Both the position numbers and the translations under genes were made by a program. A stretch of 64,000 nt of DNA from Erythrobacter sp. Its GTDB lineage: Bacteria; Pseudomonadota; Alphaproteobacteria; Sphingomonadales; Sphingomonadaceae. The DNA is taken from the NCBI RefSeq assembly GCF_011765465.1, contig NZ_CP050265.1:558001-622000 (forward strand). Direction: 5' to 3'. The notes below the pieces were generated by a model that saw nothing but the letters and a program-made list of their open reading frames with translations, ran no database searches and was not told where the DNA came from. Each line of letters begins with the position of its first letter. Position 1 is the stretch's first letter. Shown here one piece after another: positions 31,332-40,497 of this stretch.

Positions 31332-32096
31332 ATGACCAATCCGGCGAAACCCTCTTCCAAGGCGGCGAAACGGCGTGTCGATCACCTGCTGGTCGAGCGC
31401 GGCCTCGCGGAAAGCCGCAGCCGCGCGCAGGCGCTGGTGATGGCGGGCGTGGTGTTCGCGGGCGAGGCCAAGGTCGACAAGCCCGGACAGCAGGTCGCCG
31501 AGGATACCGCGCTGGAAGTGCGCGGGCGCGACCATCCCTGGGTCAGCCGCGGCGGGATCAAGCTCGCCCACGCGCTCGATCATTTCGCCATCGACGTGAC
31601 GGGAGCGACCGCCATGGACATCGGCTCGTCCACCGGGGGTTTTACCGACGTGCTTTTGCAGAAGGGCGCGGATCATGTCTTCGCGGTCGATTCGGGGACC
31701 AACCAGCTCGCCTGGAAGCTGCGGCAGGACAGCCGCGTGACCGTGCTCGAGAAGACCAGCGCGCGGATCCTCACGCGCGAGCGGATCGACCGCGACTGCG
31801 GCCTCGTCGTGTGCGATGCGAGCTTCATTTCGCTGGCGAAGGTGCTCGAGCGCCCGCTCGAACTGGCGGCGCAGCGATGCCGCGTGGTCGCGCTCATCAA
31901 GCCGCAATTCGAGGTCGGGCGCGAAGAGGTCGGCAAGGGAGGGGTGGTGCGCGATCCGGCCCTGCACGAGCGAGTCTGCGGTGAAGTGCGCGACTGGCTG
32001 GAAGGGATCGGCTTCGCTCTCGACGGGATCGTGCCGAGCCCGATCACCGGGCCGCAGGGCAATGTCGAATTCCTCGTGAGCGCGCAGCGCGGCTGA
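31332..32096 (+). CDS. tlyA: TlyA family rRNA (cytidine-2'-O)-methyltransferase
   Basis: A 254-residue protein with an N-terminal S4 RNA-binding domain (residues about 12-75, RVDHLLVERGLAESRSRAQALVMAGVVFAG) and an FtsJ/RrmJ-like SAM-dependent methyltransferase (AMDIGSSTGGFTDVLLQKGADHVFAVDSG, LVVCDASFISL, VALIKPQFEVGR). TlyA methylates 16S and/or 23S rRNA cytidines and affects capreomycin sensitivity. Start ATG 31332 (MTNPAKPSSK) is chosen because family members begin with a short basic lead before the S4 domain; upstream frame is shadow. Followed by a strong terminator. Confidence 0.93.
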   Translation: MTNPAKPSSKAAKRRVDHLLVERGLAESRSRAQALVMAGVVFAGEAKVDKPGQQVAEDTALEVRGRDHPWVSRGGIKLAHALDHFAIDVTGATAMDIGSSTGGFTDVLLQKGADHVFAVDSGTNQLAWKLRQDSRVTVLEKTSARILTRERIDRDCGLVVCDASFISLAKVLERPLELAAQRCRVVALIKPQFEVGREEVGKGGVVRDPALHERVCGEVRDWLEGIGFALDGIVPSPITGPQGNVEFLVSAQRG

Positions 32097-32114
32097 GGCA
32101 CGCGGAGCTGTAAC

Positions 32115-32155
32115 GAAAAAGGCCGGCGGCAACCCGATGTCGCCGCCGGCCCTTT
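32115..32155. terminator. bidirectional terminator between tlyA and convergent small gene
   Basis: AAAAAGGCCGGCGGC, loop CAACCCGATGTC, then GCCGCCGGCCCTTT: a 10-base GC stem with A-tract before and T-tract after, so it can end transcripts from both tlyA (+) and the acidic lipoprotein gene (-). Confidence 0.85.
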
Positions 32156-32180
32156 CTGAAAGCCCGTAAGGGCCGACCGA

Positions 32181-32438
32181 TTACTCGGCGGCTTCTTCCT
32201 CGGTGGCTTCTTCGGTGGCTTCTTCAGCCATTTCTTCGCCTTCGGCCATGGCTTCTTCGCCTTCGGCCATCATTTCCTCGCCCATGGCTTCGCCTTCGGC
32301 CATGGCGTCTTCGGTGGTTTCTTCGACCGAGGTGGCGTCGGCTTCGGTGGCGGCGTCATCGGCCGGCTCGGCGCAGGCAGCGGTGAGGGCGAGGCCGCCG
32401 GCGACGGCGATCAGCGAGAAAAGGTTGGTGGTCTTCAT
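32181..32438 (-). CDS. small acidic repeat lipoprotein
   Basis: An 85-residue protein: hydrophobic signal MKTTNLFSLIAVAGGLALTAAC with a lipobox Cys at 22, then an extremely acidic tail built of near-repeats of MAEGEEAMAEGEEMAEE and TEEATEE. Almost no other residue types occur after position 40. Probably anchored in a membrane leaflet with a disordered, negatively charged tail, perhaps metal-binding or periplasm-buffering. Small acidic lipoproteins like this are seen in marine alphaproteobacteria. The DNA is correspondingly repetitive (GCTTCTTC/GCCATxxCTTC units). Confidence 0.72.
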   Translation of the reverse strand: MKTTNLFSLIAVAGGLALTAACAEPADDAATEADATSVEETTEDAMAEGEAMGEEMMAEGEEAMAEGEEMAEEATEEATEEEAAE

Positions 32439-32793
32439 TTTCGTGTTCCCCTATCGGCCCCCGTGAGGAGGTCCCTGATTGGAATGGGACGCGCAAGTAA
32501 GCTTTCCTGCCGCATAGCGCCCCGAATCACGGCAAGAATGTGGCGTGATTAGCATAAGCCGCGCCGCACGCTAATAGATTTACCACAATTTCGCCCCATT
32601 TCCCCTTTGCTGCCCCGGCGAAGGGCGCGATTGCGGTGGTTTCCGGGAGCCGCGCAGACCATCCCCGAAAGGCAAGGCGCGCCGCATTTGCCTTCGCGCA
32701 AGGCTTGTGTATCGCCTCCGACACCGGAAATGACAGGCGAATCGCCTCCGGCCCGGCTGATCGGGCTGGGCGCGCGCCGGGTCGGGAGAGGTC
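32439..32793. other. intergenic region with promoters only
   Basis: 355 nt between divergent genes. AGGGG for the minus-strand lipoprotein lies at its left end and GGGAGAGG for tspO at its right end. A local A/T-rich patch (32550-32610, TAATAGATTTACCAC) is the likely promoter zone. No coding sequence or strong hairpin seen. Confidence 0.5.
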
Positions 32794-33351
32794 ATGCAGA
32801 CACTCGCTTCGAAAGGGCAGTTGCGCGCAAGCTTCGTGCGCTGGGCCCTGTTCCTCGTGCCGCTGGTCCTGCTGCTCGGCTATGTCTCGGGCGAGTTCGG
32901 CGGGTCCGATACGCCGTGGTTCGCCGCCCTTGAAAAGCCCGCGATCTACCCGCCGCCCGCGGTCTTCGGGATCGTGTGGGGAGTGCTGTTCGTGACGATC
33001 GGCATTGCCGGGGCGCTGGTCGGCAGCGCGTGGGGCGCGCGCGGGCGGCTGCTCGCGCTCGGCGCCTTCGCGGTGCATTTCATGGGCCCGCTCGCGTGGA
33101 CGCCGGTTTTCTTCGGCCTGCAGGAGATGCAGGTCGCGCTTGGAATCATCGCCTATTCGGGGGCGAGCCTCGTCCTCGTCGTGGCGCTTTACTGGCGGGT
33201 GCGGCGCTCGGCGGGCATCCTGATGCTGCCCTATCTCGCCTGGGTGTGCTTCGCGGGCGTGCTCAACTACGCTTTCATAGTCGAGAATCCCGACGGCGGC
33301 CCGGCCAATCCCGACGGGGCGGTCCAGCGCTTCGAACTGGGCGAGAGCTGA
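32794..33351 (+). CDS. tspO: TspO/MBR family protein
   Basis: A 185-residue inner-membrane protein of the TspO/benzodiazepine-receptor family with five membrane helices. Diagnostic motifs: WFAALEKPAIYPPPAVFGIVWGVLFVTIGIAGALV, NP-like WTPVFFGLQEMQVAL and the final YLAWVCFAGVLNYAFIVENPDG, including the W-x-x-F-x-x-x-L-N cholesterol/porphyrin-binding helix. In photosynthetic and related alphaproteobacteria TspO tunes tetrapyrrole and stress responses. An unusual cytosolic tail (GGPANPDGAVQRFELGES) follows helix 5. GGGAGAGG precedes the start. Confidence 0.92.
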   Translation: MQTLASKGQLRASFVRWALFLVPLVLLLGYVSGEFGGSDTPWFAALEKPAIYPPPAVFGIVWGVLFVTIGIAGALVGSAWGARGRLLALGAFAVHFMGPLAWTPVFFGLQEMQVALGIIAYSGASLVLVVALYWRVRRSAGILMLPYLAWVCFAGVLNYAFIVENPDGGPANPDGAVQRFELGES

Positions 33352-33399
33352 GCCCTCTCCCATCTGGACAAAACGCCCCCGCGCGACCAAATAGACGCC

Positions 33400-33651
33400 A
33401 TGCAGAGCCAGAACCCGATCATCGCCGACTTCGTCAAACTCGCCAACAGCGCGGCCGGGACTTTCGCCGGCATGAGCCGAGAGGCGCGCGACAATGCGCG
33501 CGAACGCCTGCGTGAAGCGATGGGCGGCATGGATTTCGTATCGCGCGAGGAATTCGACACGGTCAAGGCCATGGCGCAGAAGGCGCGCGAACAGGCCGAC
33601 GCGCTTGAAGCCAAGGTCGCCGAGCTCGAGGCGAAGCTCGCCAAGAAGTGA
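33400..33651 (+). CDS. UbiK/BMFP-type accessory factor
   Basis: An 83-residue helical protein: membrane-affinity N-terminus (IIADFVKLANSAAGTFAGM), a middle AREAMGGMDFVSREEFDTVKAMA block and a C-terminal coiled coil (REQADALEAKVAELEAKLAKK). This matches the BMFP/UbiK (YqiC) family, whose trimeric members assist ubiquinone synthesis and bind membranes. First of a likely four-gene run toward recO, leuB and the glycosyltransferase. Confidence 0.85.
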   Translation: MQSQNPIIADFVKLANSAAGTFAGMSREARDNARERLREAMGGMDFVSREEFDTVKAMAQKAREQADALEAKVAELEAKLAKK

Positions 33652-33669
33652 TGCCGTAAGGCGCGCGTC

Positions 33670-34284
33670 ATGCACCTGCGCGCGCCCGCCATCCTCGTCG
33701 CCTCCCGCGCGCATGGCGAAACCGCCGCAATCGCGCGTTTCCTGACAGAACACCACGGCCTCATCGCCGCCTATGTCGCCGGAGGGCGCGGGCGGCGGAT
33801 GCGTCCTGTCGTCATCCCCGGCAACCGCGTTGCGCTCGAGCTTTCGGCGAAATCCGACACCCAGCTTCCCTTCGCCCGGGTCGAACTGGAAGAAAGCCGC
33901 GCGCCGTGGATGACCGAGCCGCTGCCCGCCGCCGCGATCCAGTGGGCCTGCACGCTCACCGCCTCGGCGCTGCCGGAACGCAGCCCTTACCCCGCGCTCC
34001 ATTCCGCGCTCGACGCGCTGCTCGCCGCGATCTGCCATGCCCCTTCGGCGCGCGGCTGGCTCGGCGCGATGGTCGGCTACGAGACGCTGCTGCTGCGCGA
34101 GATGGGCTATGGCGCGCCGCTGGGCTCGGGCGCGCCCGCGCTCGATGCGCCGCTGGCCGAGCAATTCGAGGCTTTCCGCGCGCTCCACAGGCCGATCGGG
34201 CGCCACGCCCTTGCGGGAAGCCCCGGCGATGGTATGGCCGCGCGCGTGCTGCTGGGCGAACGGCTCGCCCGCATGGTGAGGTAA
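33670..34284 (+). CDS. recO: DNA repair protein RecO
   Basis: A 204-residue recombination mediator: N-terminal OB fold ([54 protein letters not shown]) and a helical C-terminal domain. RecO loads RecA on gapped single-stranded DNA with RecR. It is somewhat shorter than the usual 230-250 residues and lacks the zinc-finger cysteines of many RecO proteins, as is common in this order. Lies 18 nt after the UbiK-like gene and 13 nt before leuB. Confidence 0.9.
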   Translation: MHLRAPAILVASRAHGETAAIARFLTEHHGLIAAYVAGGRGRRMRPVVIPGNRVALELSAKSDTQLPFARVELEESRAPWMTEPLPAAAIQWACTLTASALPERSPYPALHSALDALLAAICHAPSARGWLGAMVGYETLLLREMGYGAPLGSGAPALDAPLAEQFEAFRALHRPIGRHALAGSPGDGMAARVLLGERLARMVR

Positions 34285-34297
34285 GGGGCTTTTCGGG

Positions 34298-35356
<1,059 letters not shown>

Positions 35357-35371
35357 CGCCGGGCGCGGGCG

Positions 35372-36460
35372 ATGCTCGACCTCGCCATCATCCTCCCCAC
35401 GCTCAACGAGCGCGGCAATCTCGCGCCGCTGGTGGAGCGGATCGAGGGCGCGCTGGGGCCGGAAGGCTGGGAAGTCCTGATCGTCGACGACGACAGCCGC
35501 GACGGCACGGCGGACGAGGCGCGCGCGCTGGCGCTTGGCGACCGGCGGGTGCGGGTGATCCAGCGGATCGGGCGGAGGGGCCTTGCGAGCGCGGCGATGG
35601 AGGGCTTCTGCGCCACGGCGGCGCCCTTTTCCGCCGTGATGGACGCCGACCACCAGCACGACCCCGCGCTGCTGCCCCGGATGCTCGCCGCGCTCAAGGC
35701 GGGCGAGGCCGAGGTCTGCGTCGCCAGCCGCTTCGCGCAAGGCGCGAGCACCGCGAACTGGGCGAACCCCGAGCGCGAGAAGCTCTCGGGCCTCGCCAAC
35801 CGCATTGCGCGCGGGCTTACCGGCGTCGAGCTGACCGACCCGATGAGCGGCTATTTCATGCTGCCGACCGCAACGGCGCGCGCGCTCGTCCCGCGCCTGT
35901 CGGGGATCGGCTTCAAGATCTTGCTCGACCTCCTCGCCACCGCCGACCGGCCCCTGCGTGTGAAGGAATTCCCGCTCGATTTCGCCGCCCGGCGCGAGGG
36001 CGTGAGCAAATTGGACCGCGCGATCCTGTTCGATTTCCTCGCCGGGCTCTATGACAAGACCATGGGCCGCGTGATCCCCACCCGTTTCGCGCTGTTCGGC
36101 ACGGTCGGCGCGCTCGGCGTGATCGTCCATTTCGCGGTGCTCACCGCGCTGCTGTTCGTCTACGAGGAAGGCTTCACGCTGGCGCAGGCGATTGCGGTGC
36201 TGGTGGCGATGAGCTTCAACTTCTGGCTCAACAACTGGCTGACCTATCGCGACCAGCGGTTGCGCGGGGCAGGGGCGATGCTGCGCGGTTGGCTGGGTTT
36301 CTGCGCGACCTGCGCGGTCGGCGGCTTCGCCAATGTGGCGGTGGCGACGTTACTGGAGAGCCAGGGCGTGTTCTGGGCGCTCGCCGCGCTCGCGGGCATT
36401 TTGATCGGGTCGGTCTGGAACTATGCCCTGTCCAGTCGCTTCGTCTGGGGGCGGTTCTAG
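35372..36460 (+). CDS. family 2 glycosyltransferase fused to GtrA-like membrane domain
   Basis: A 362-residue protein. Residues 1-225 are a GT-A fold polyprenyl-phosphate sugar synthase: LAIILPTLNERGNLAPLVERI, VLIVDDDSRDGTADEA, the metal site MDADHQHDPALLPRML, and MSGYFMLP. Residues 230-362 are a GtrA domain with four membrane helices (FALFGTVGALGVIVHFAVLTALLF, MSFNFWLNNWLTYRDQRL). Such fusions make dolichol/undecaprenyl-phosphate mannose or glucose and flip it across the inner membrane. The convergent GT39 gene, overlapping by four bases, encodes a likely user of the lipid-linked sugar. Confidence 0.9.
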   Translation: MLDLAIILPTLNERGNLAPLVERIEGALGPEGWEVLIVDDDSRDGTADEARALALGDRRVRVIQRIGRRGLASAAMEGFCATAAPFSAVMDADHQHDPALLPRMLAALKAGEAEVCVASRFAQGASTANWANPEREKLSGLANRIARGLTGVELTDPMSGYFMLPTATARALVPRLSGIGFKILLDLLATADRPLRVKEFPLDFAARREGVSKLDRAILFDFLAGLYDKTMGRVIPTRFALFGTVGALGVIVHFAVLTALLFVYEEGFTLAQAIAVLVAMSFNFWLNNWLTYRDQRLRGAGAMLRGWLGFCATCAVGGFANVAVATLLESQGVFWALAALAGILIGSVWNYALSSRFVWGRF

Positions 36461-37812
36461 CGCCAGCCCGAAATCCAGGTCCAGTCGGCAAAGCTCATCG
36501 GCCCGTCGAGCGGGGCGGCGGTCAGCACCTTCCAGAACAGCGCGAAGAAGCCAAGGCTCGCCAGCGGCATCGCCCAGCCGAGCCAGCGCAGCCGCTCCAC
36601 CTGCCGCAGGTCCGCCAGTGACAGCGCGAGGGCTGCGAGCAGGAACACGCTCGGCATCATGTAGTGATAGTAGAACTGCACCGGCTTGGGCGCGACGATC
36701 CAAAGGCCGAGGCTCGCCGCGTAGCCCAGACCCACGCCGACCTTCGCCCATTCGCGCCGCCAGACACCCGTCACCATGCACCACACCAGCGCGGGCAAGC
36801 CCAGCAGCATCGTCAGCGGATTGCCGATCAAAAGCACGCCGCGCTGGGCCCCGTCGGCGTATTCGTAGAGGTACCAGATGCCGCGCGTGTTGGTGACCCA
36901 TTGCGGCCAGGTGCTCTGGTAAGTGTGCGGCGCCATGACCGATTTCTGCAGCTCGAGGATTTCGCCGTGCAGCTCCACGAGGCCGAAAGGGAACAGCTCC
37001 CCGGCAAGCGGCGAGGGGCGCAGCGGCGTACCCAGCGAGTAGCCCGGCAGGAAGGTCAGCGCATAGACGAAGAGCGGCACGATCCCGAGCCAGAGAAAGG
37101 CTTCGAGGAGGCTCACGCCCGGCACGGGAATGCCCCTGCGGCTCGTCAGCAGGCGGCGGCGTCCGGCGGAAAGGCGCGCGGCGAAGAACGCGAGGCCGGG
37201 CAGCATGGCAAGGGGTATCGCGTTCCACTTCGCCCCCAGCGCGCAGCCGATCGCGATCCCGGTGAGCGCCAGCCGCCGGCGGCCCGTCTCCGGCTCGCGG
37301 ATCGCGGCGGCGAAGCCCCAGGCGGCAAGCGCAAGAAAAGCGGCCATGAAGATGTCGAGCATGGCGATGCGCGACTGGACGAAGAGGTGAAAGCCGCTTG
37401 CCAGCAGCACCCCGAAGGCGAGCGTCGCATAGCGATCGAGGCTCGCGTGCCACAGCGCCCGCATCGCCGCGCCGAACGCAATCGTCCCGGCAACGAGAGG
37501 CATGATCCGCCAGCCCAGCGGCCCGTCGCCGAAGAGCCATATCCCGAGCCCGATCAACGCCTTGCCGAGCAGGGGGTGTTCGCGGTTCATGTATTCCCCG
37601 CCTTCGAGCAGCGCGCGCGCGGCGGGGAGGTAGTGGACCTCGTCGAAAAAGGGCTCAGAAGGGATCGCCAGCCGCACGCTTGCCAGCGCGGCGAACAGGG
37701 CGGGGATCGCAAGGCACCAGCCCCACGGGTCGCGCGGGTGCGCCACAGGATGCTGGGGCGGGCCCGAAAACTCGGGCGGGGCGACGACCGGCTGGGAGGC
37801 GACCTCGTGCAT
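36457..37812 (-). CDS. GT39/PMT-type dolichyl-phosphate-mannose-protein mannosyltransferase
   Basis: A 451-residue polytopic inner-membrane glycosyltransferase of GT-C fold. The N-terminal periplasmic loop has PSEPFFDEVHYLPAARALLEGGEYMNREHPLLGKALIGLGIWLFG, with the acidic D-E pair that is catalytic in PMT enzymes and the HPPLGK-like motif. A second loop near residue 250-300 holds VELHGEILELQKSVMAPHTYQSTWPQW, matching PMT-family loops. It transfers mannose from polyprenyl-phosphate-mannose to exported proteins. It ends four bases inside the convergent GT2-GtrA gene that could supply the donor. Confidence 0.9.
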   Translation of the reverse strand: MHEVASQPVVAPPEFSGPPQHPVAHPRDPWGWCLAIPALFAALASVRLAIPSEPFFDEVHYLPAARALLEGGEYMNREHPLLGKALIGLGIWLFGDGPLGWRIMPLVAGTIAFGAAMRALWHASLDRYATLAFGVLLASGFHLFVQSRIAMLDIFMAAFLALAAWGFAAAIREPETGRRRLALTGIAIGCALGAKWNAIPLAMLPGLAFFAARLSAGRRRLLTSRRGIPVPGVSLLEAFLWLGIVPLFVYALTFLPGYSLGTPLRPSPLAGELFPFGLVELHGEILELQKSVMAPHTYQSTWPQWVTNTRGIWYLYEYADGAQRGVLLIGNPLTMLLGLPALVWCMVTGVWRREWAKVGVGLGYAASLGLWIVAPKPVQFYYHYMMPSVFLLAALALSLADLRQVERLRWLGWAMPLASLGFFALFWKVLTAAPLDGPMSFADWTWISGWR

Positions 37813-37855
37813 CGCCCCGGCGCTTACGAAAGCCCCGCGCGCTTGCCAAGCGGCT

Positions 37856-38266
37856 TCAGGCGGCCCGCGTGTCCGAGGCGCGCGCCTCGAGCCAGAACAG
37901 CCGCGCGGCCATGGCGAGCAGGCCGATGCTCGCGGTCGCGACCACTAGCAGGAACCACAGGGGCAGGTTCATCCCCGCCGCCCGCGCGCGCGGCGCGATC
38001 AGGACGAGCGCGAGCGTCACCGCGATCAGCAGATCCCACCACACCTGCACGCCCCACAGGTTCGCGGTGTGGTTCTCCCACACCGGCAGCACCCCCTCGC
38101 TCGCCAGCACCACCCCCGTGAAGGCCGCGAAACCGGCGGCGAGCGCGGCGGCGAGATGCGGATTGCCGCGCGCTACGGGCCGCGCGAGGACGGCGAGGAT
38201 CGCAAGCACCGCGCCGGCGAGCCCGGCGAGGAATAGGACGACGGGGGGCGTGAATTCGAGCGGCAT
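37856..38266 (-). CDS. small four-helix membrane protein under divergent TetR control
   Basis: A 136-residue inner-membrane protein with about four hydrophobic helices (PPVVLFLAGLAGAVLAILAVLA, AALAAGFAAFTGVVLA, VWWDLLIAVTLALVLIA, PLWFLLVVATASIGLLAMAARLFW). WENHTANLWGVQVWWD between helices 2 and 3 is distinctive and shared by small proteins of unknown function in sphingomonads. The start ATG 38266 is 20 bases from the nearest TetR-type palindrome, so it is the likely target of the divergent regulator. Function unknown. Confidence 0.72.
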   Translation of the reverse strand: MPLEFTPPVVLFLAGLAGAVLAILAVLARPVARGNPHLAAALAAGFAAFTGVVLASEGVLPVWENHTANLWGVQVWWDLLIAVTLALVLIAPRARAAGMNLPLWFLLVVATASIGLLAMAARLFWLEARASDTRAA

Positions 38267-38285
38267 GGGGCGAATCTCCGGGTTT

Positions 38286-38336
38286 GGTGTAGCGAGTGCT
38301 ACACCCGTCTTGTAGCCTGATGTAGCGCCCGCTACA
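38286..38336. promoter_or_regulatory. two palindromic TetR operators in divergent promoter region
   Basis: GGTGTAGCGAGTGCTACACC (38286-38305) and TGTAGCGCCCGCTACA (38321-38336) are near-perfect palindromes of the same core, TGTAGC-N4-GCTACA, with an extra half-site TGTAGC at 38311-38316. They fill the 78-nt gap between the divergent membrane-protein and TetR genes and end eight bases before the TetR ATG, a layout that predicts repression of both genes by the TetR protein. Confidence 0.8.
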
Positions 38337-38344
38337 ATACCCGC

Positions 38345-38884
38345 ATGGCCAAGCCTCCGCTCTCGCGCGAAACCCTGCTCCCGGCGCTCGCCGCGCACGT
38401 CCTCGAACACGGGCTCGCAGGCGCGAGCCTGCGCCCGCTCGCGCGCGCGGCGGGGACGAGCGACCGGATGCTCATCTACCATTTCGGCTCCAAGGCCGCG
38501 CTCGTCGCCGACCTCCTCGCCTTCGTCGCGGAGCGCTATGCCGAGGCGCTCGATGCCGCTCTGGGCGAGGACCGCGGCGCCACCCGGCAGGAGGTCGCCG
38601 CGCGCGTGCTCGCCAAGGCGGGCGGCGAGGAAATGCAGCCCTTCATGGCGCTGTGGTGGGAAATCGTCGCGGGCTCGGCGCGCGAGCTTCCCGGCTACCG
38701 CGAGGCGGCGGGCGCGGTGATGGACCGGATGCTTCGCTGGCTCGAAGGGCAGATGCCCGCGGGCGACCCCGACCCGCAGGGCGGGGCGCGCTATCTGCTC
38801 ACCCTGATCGAAGGGGCGATGATGCTGTCGGCCGCGGGCCGCCCCCGCATCGCGCGCGAGGGGCTGGTCGCCAGCGGCCTGTAA
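38345..38884 (+). CDS. TetR/AcrR-family transcriptional regulator
   Basis: A 179-residue repressor. Residues 5-50 form the TetR helix-turn-helix (RETLLPALAAHVLEHGLAGASLRPLARAAGTSDRMLIYHFGSKAALVADLLAFV); the rest is a helical ligand-binding and dimer domain (ALWWEIVAGSARELPGYREAAGAV ... LLTLIEGAMMLSAAGRP). Its probable operators lie directly upstream. The ligand is unknown. The next gene, metZ, starts 44 nt later and may share some readthrough. Confidence 0.92.
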   Translation: MAKPPLSRETLLPALAAHVLEHGLAGASLRPLARAAGTSDRMLIYHFGSKAALVADLLAFVAERYAEALDAALGEDRGATRQEVAARVLAKAGGEEMQPFMALWWEIVAGSARELPGYREAAGAVMDRMLRWLEGQMPAGDPDPQGGARYLLTLIEGAMMLSAAGRPRIAREGLVASGL

Positions 38885-38928
38885 CGCGGCTTGTAAGGCG
38901 CCCCGCCACCGCCTAATCGCTTGCCTCC

Positions 38929-40146
38929 ATGAAGAAGACCACCGGAATGGACCGCAAGGTCACGCAGAAATGGCGTCCCGCGACGCAGGTCGTGCGCGGC
39001 GGCACGTGGCGCAGCGAAGAGGGCGAGACGAGCGAGGCGATGTTCCTCACCTCGGGCTATTCCTACGACGACGCGCAAACGGTCGCGGACCGGTTCGCGG
39101 GCGAGGCGCAAGGCATGACCTATTCGCGCCTCCAGAACCCGACCGTCGCCATGCTGGAAGAGCGCATCGCGCTGATCGAGGGGGCGGAAGCCGCCCGCGC
39201 GCAGGCGAGCGGGATGGCGGCGATGACGGCGGCGCTTTTGTGCCAGCTTTCGGTCGGCGATCATTGCGTCGCCGCGCGCGCCGCGTTCGGTTCGTGCCGC
39301 TGGCTGGTCGATAATCTCCTGCCGCGCTTCGGGATCGAGACCACGGTGATCGACAGCGCCGACAACGCCGCGTGGGAAGCCGCGATCCGGCCCAACACCA
39401 GGGTCTTCTTCTTCGAGACCCCGGCGAACCCGACGCTCGACATCGTCGATTTGCAATTCGTCTGCGACCTCGCCCGCGCGCATGGCATCACCACGGTCGT
39501 GGACAACGCCTTCGCCACCCCCGTGTTGCAGCGCCCGATGGAATTCGGCGCGGACGTGGTGGCTTACAGCGCGACCAAGATGATGGACGGGCAGGGCCGG
39601 GTGCTGGCGGGCGCGATCTGCGCCTCGAAGCAGTGGATCGACGAGGTGTTGATGCCGTTCCAGCGCAACACCGGGCCGACGCTTTCGGCCTTCAACGCCT
39701 GGGTGGTTCTGAAGGGGCTGGAAACGCTCGACCTGCGCGCCCACCAGCAAAGCCGCAACGCCGTCGCCATGGGCCGCTTCATCGAGGAGCGGGTCGAAAA
39801 GGCGGGCGGGCGGATGCTCCATCCGGGGCTCGAAAGCCACCCGCGCCACGCGCTCGCGAAACAGCAGATGGACGCGACCGGTCCGATCTTCGCTTTCGAC
39901 GTCGGCACGCGCGAGCGCGCCTTCGCCCTGCTCGACGCGCTCGAATTGATCGACATCTCCAACAATATCGGGGATGCGAAGACGCTGATGTGCCACCCGG
40001 CCTCGACCACCCACGCCAACATGGGCGAAGAGGCGAGGGCGGAGATGGGCGTGACCGACGGCCTCATCCGCATCAATGTCGGGCTGGAGGACATTGCCGA
40101 CCTCACCGAGGATATGGACCGCGCGCTGGCCGCTGCCGGGATCTGA
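38929..40146 (+). CDS. metZ: O-succinylhomoserine sulfhydrylase
   Basis: A 405-residue Cys/Met-metabolism PLP enzyme that makes homocysteine directly from O-succinylhomoserine and sulfide. Motifs: ATQVVRGGTWRSEEGETSEAMFLTSGYSYDDA, the phosphate-binding GMTYSRLQNPTVAMLEERIALIEGAE with ASGMAA, VFFFETPANPTLDIVDL, and the PLP lysine in VVAYSATKMMDGQGRVLAG. The closing LIRINVGLEDIADLTEDMDRAL is typical. The TSGYSYDDA and SATKMMDGQGR blocks favour MetZ over MetB. No S-adenosylmethionine riboswitch fits in the 44-nt leader. Confidence 0.93.
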   Translation: MKKTTGMDRKVTQKWRPATQVVRGGTWRSEEGETSEAMFLTSGYSYDDAQTVADRFAGEAQGMTYSRLQNPTVAMLEERIALIEGAEAARAQASGMAAMTAALLCQLSVGDHCVAARAAFGSCRWLVDNLLPRFGIETTVIDSADNAAWEAAIRPNTRVFFFETPANPTLDIVDLQFVCDLARAHGITTVVDNAFATPVLQRPMEFGADVVAYSATKMMDGQGRVLAGAICASKQWIDEVLMPFQRNTGPTLSAFNAWVVLKGLETLDLRAHQQSRNAVAMGRFIEERVEKAGGRMLHPGLESHPRHALAKQQMDATGPIFAFDVGTRERAFALLDALELIDISNNIGDAKTLMCHPASTTHANMGEEARAEMGVTDGLIRINVGLEDIADLTEDMDRALAAAGI

Positions 40147-40159
40147 GACAAGCGCAAGG

Positions 40160-40208
40160 GGCCGGGCCGCCCGCTTGTGCCTCGGTGAAGAGAGCGGGCG
40201 GCCCGGCC
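40160..40208 (+). terminator. perfect 16-bp hairpin after metZ
   Basis: GGCCGGGCCGCCCGCT (40160-40175) pairs perfectly with AGCGGGCGGCCCGGCC (40193-40208) around a 17-base loop, 13 bases after the metZ stop. It has no T-run, so it may be a Rho-assisted end or a transcript-stabilising hairpin. Confidence 0.5.
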
Positions 40209-40265
40209 GGTGCACATGGCGGCTTGCCGTGAAGGCGGGACCGCTCGGAAACGACCTGTCAGAAA

Positions 40266-40349
40266 CCCGTGCCTTGATGGCCTTGGGGGGTTCCCGAGGA
40301 CGTGCTCCTTGTGAACCGGCGGGGCTAACGAAACGCGCAAGGGCACGGG
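40266..40349. ncRNA. candidate structured RNA between metZ and SulP gene
   Basis: Within an otherwise empty 350-nt gap, CCCGTGCC (40266-40273) pairs with GGCACGGG (40342-40349) and encloses a second hairpin in which GGTTC (40289-40293) pairs with GAACC (40313-40317) and AGGA with TCCT inside, around a CGTGC loop. A long rod closed by a perfect 8-bp stem fits a small RNA. 6S RNA was considered because of the rod shape, but I cannot match its consensus; the strand is also undecided. The remaining gap sequence shows nothing. Confidence 0.3.
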
Positions 40350-40497
40350 TAATACCGCGTCAACCACGTTGGGCGCGAGGCCGGCACTGCGCCGGGGCGG
40401 GGCGGTTGTGCATTGCAGCATGATCGGCTAGGTCGAAGGCGACTTTCACGCGCCGCGCCTCTGCCGTGCGGCCCCAGATTCCGGAAAAATTCCGCCC

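Noticed and set aside
38885..38928. Possible S-adenosylmethionine riboswitch before metZ
   Set aside because: The 44-nt leader is too short and shows no SAM-II pseudoknot pattern.
40230..40365. 6S or signal-recognition-particle RNA between metZ and the SulP gene
   Set aside because: Only the rod shape fits; the conserved 6S bubble or SRP GGAA/AGCAG loop is not found. Kept as an unnamed candidate.
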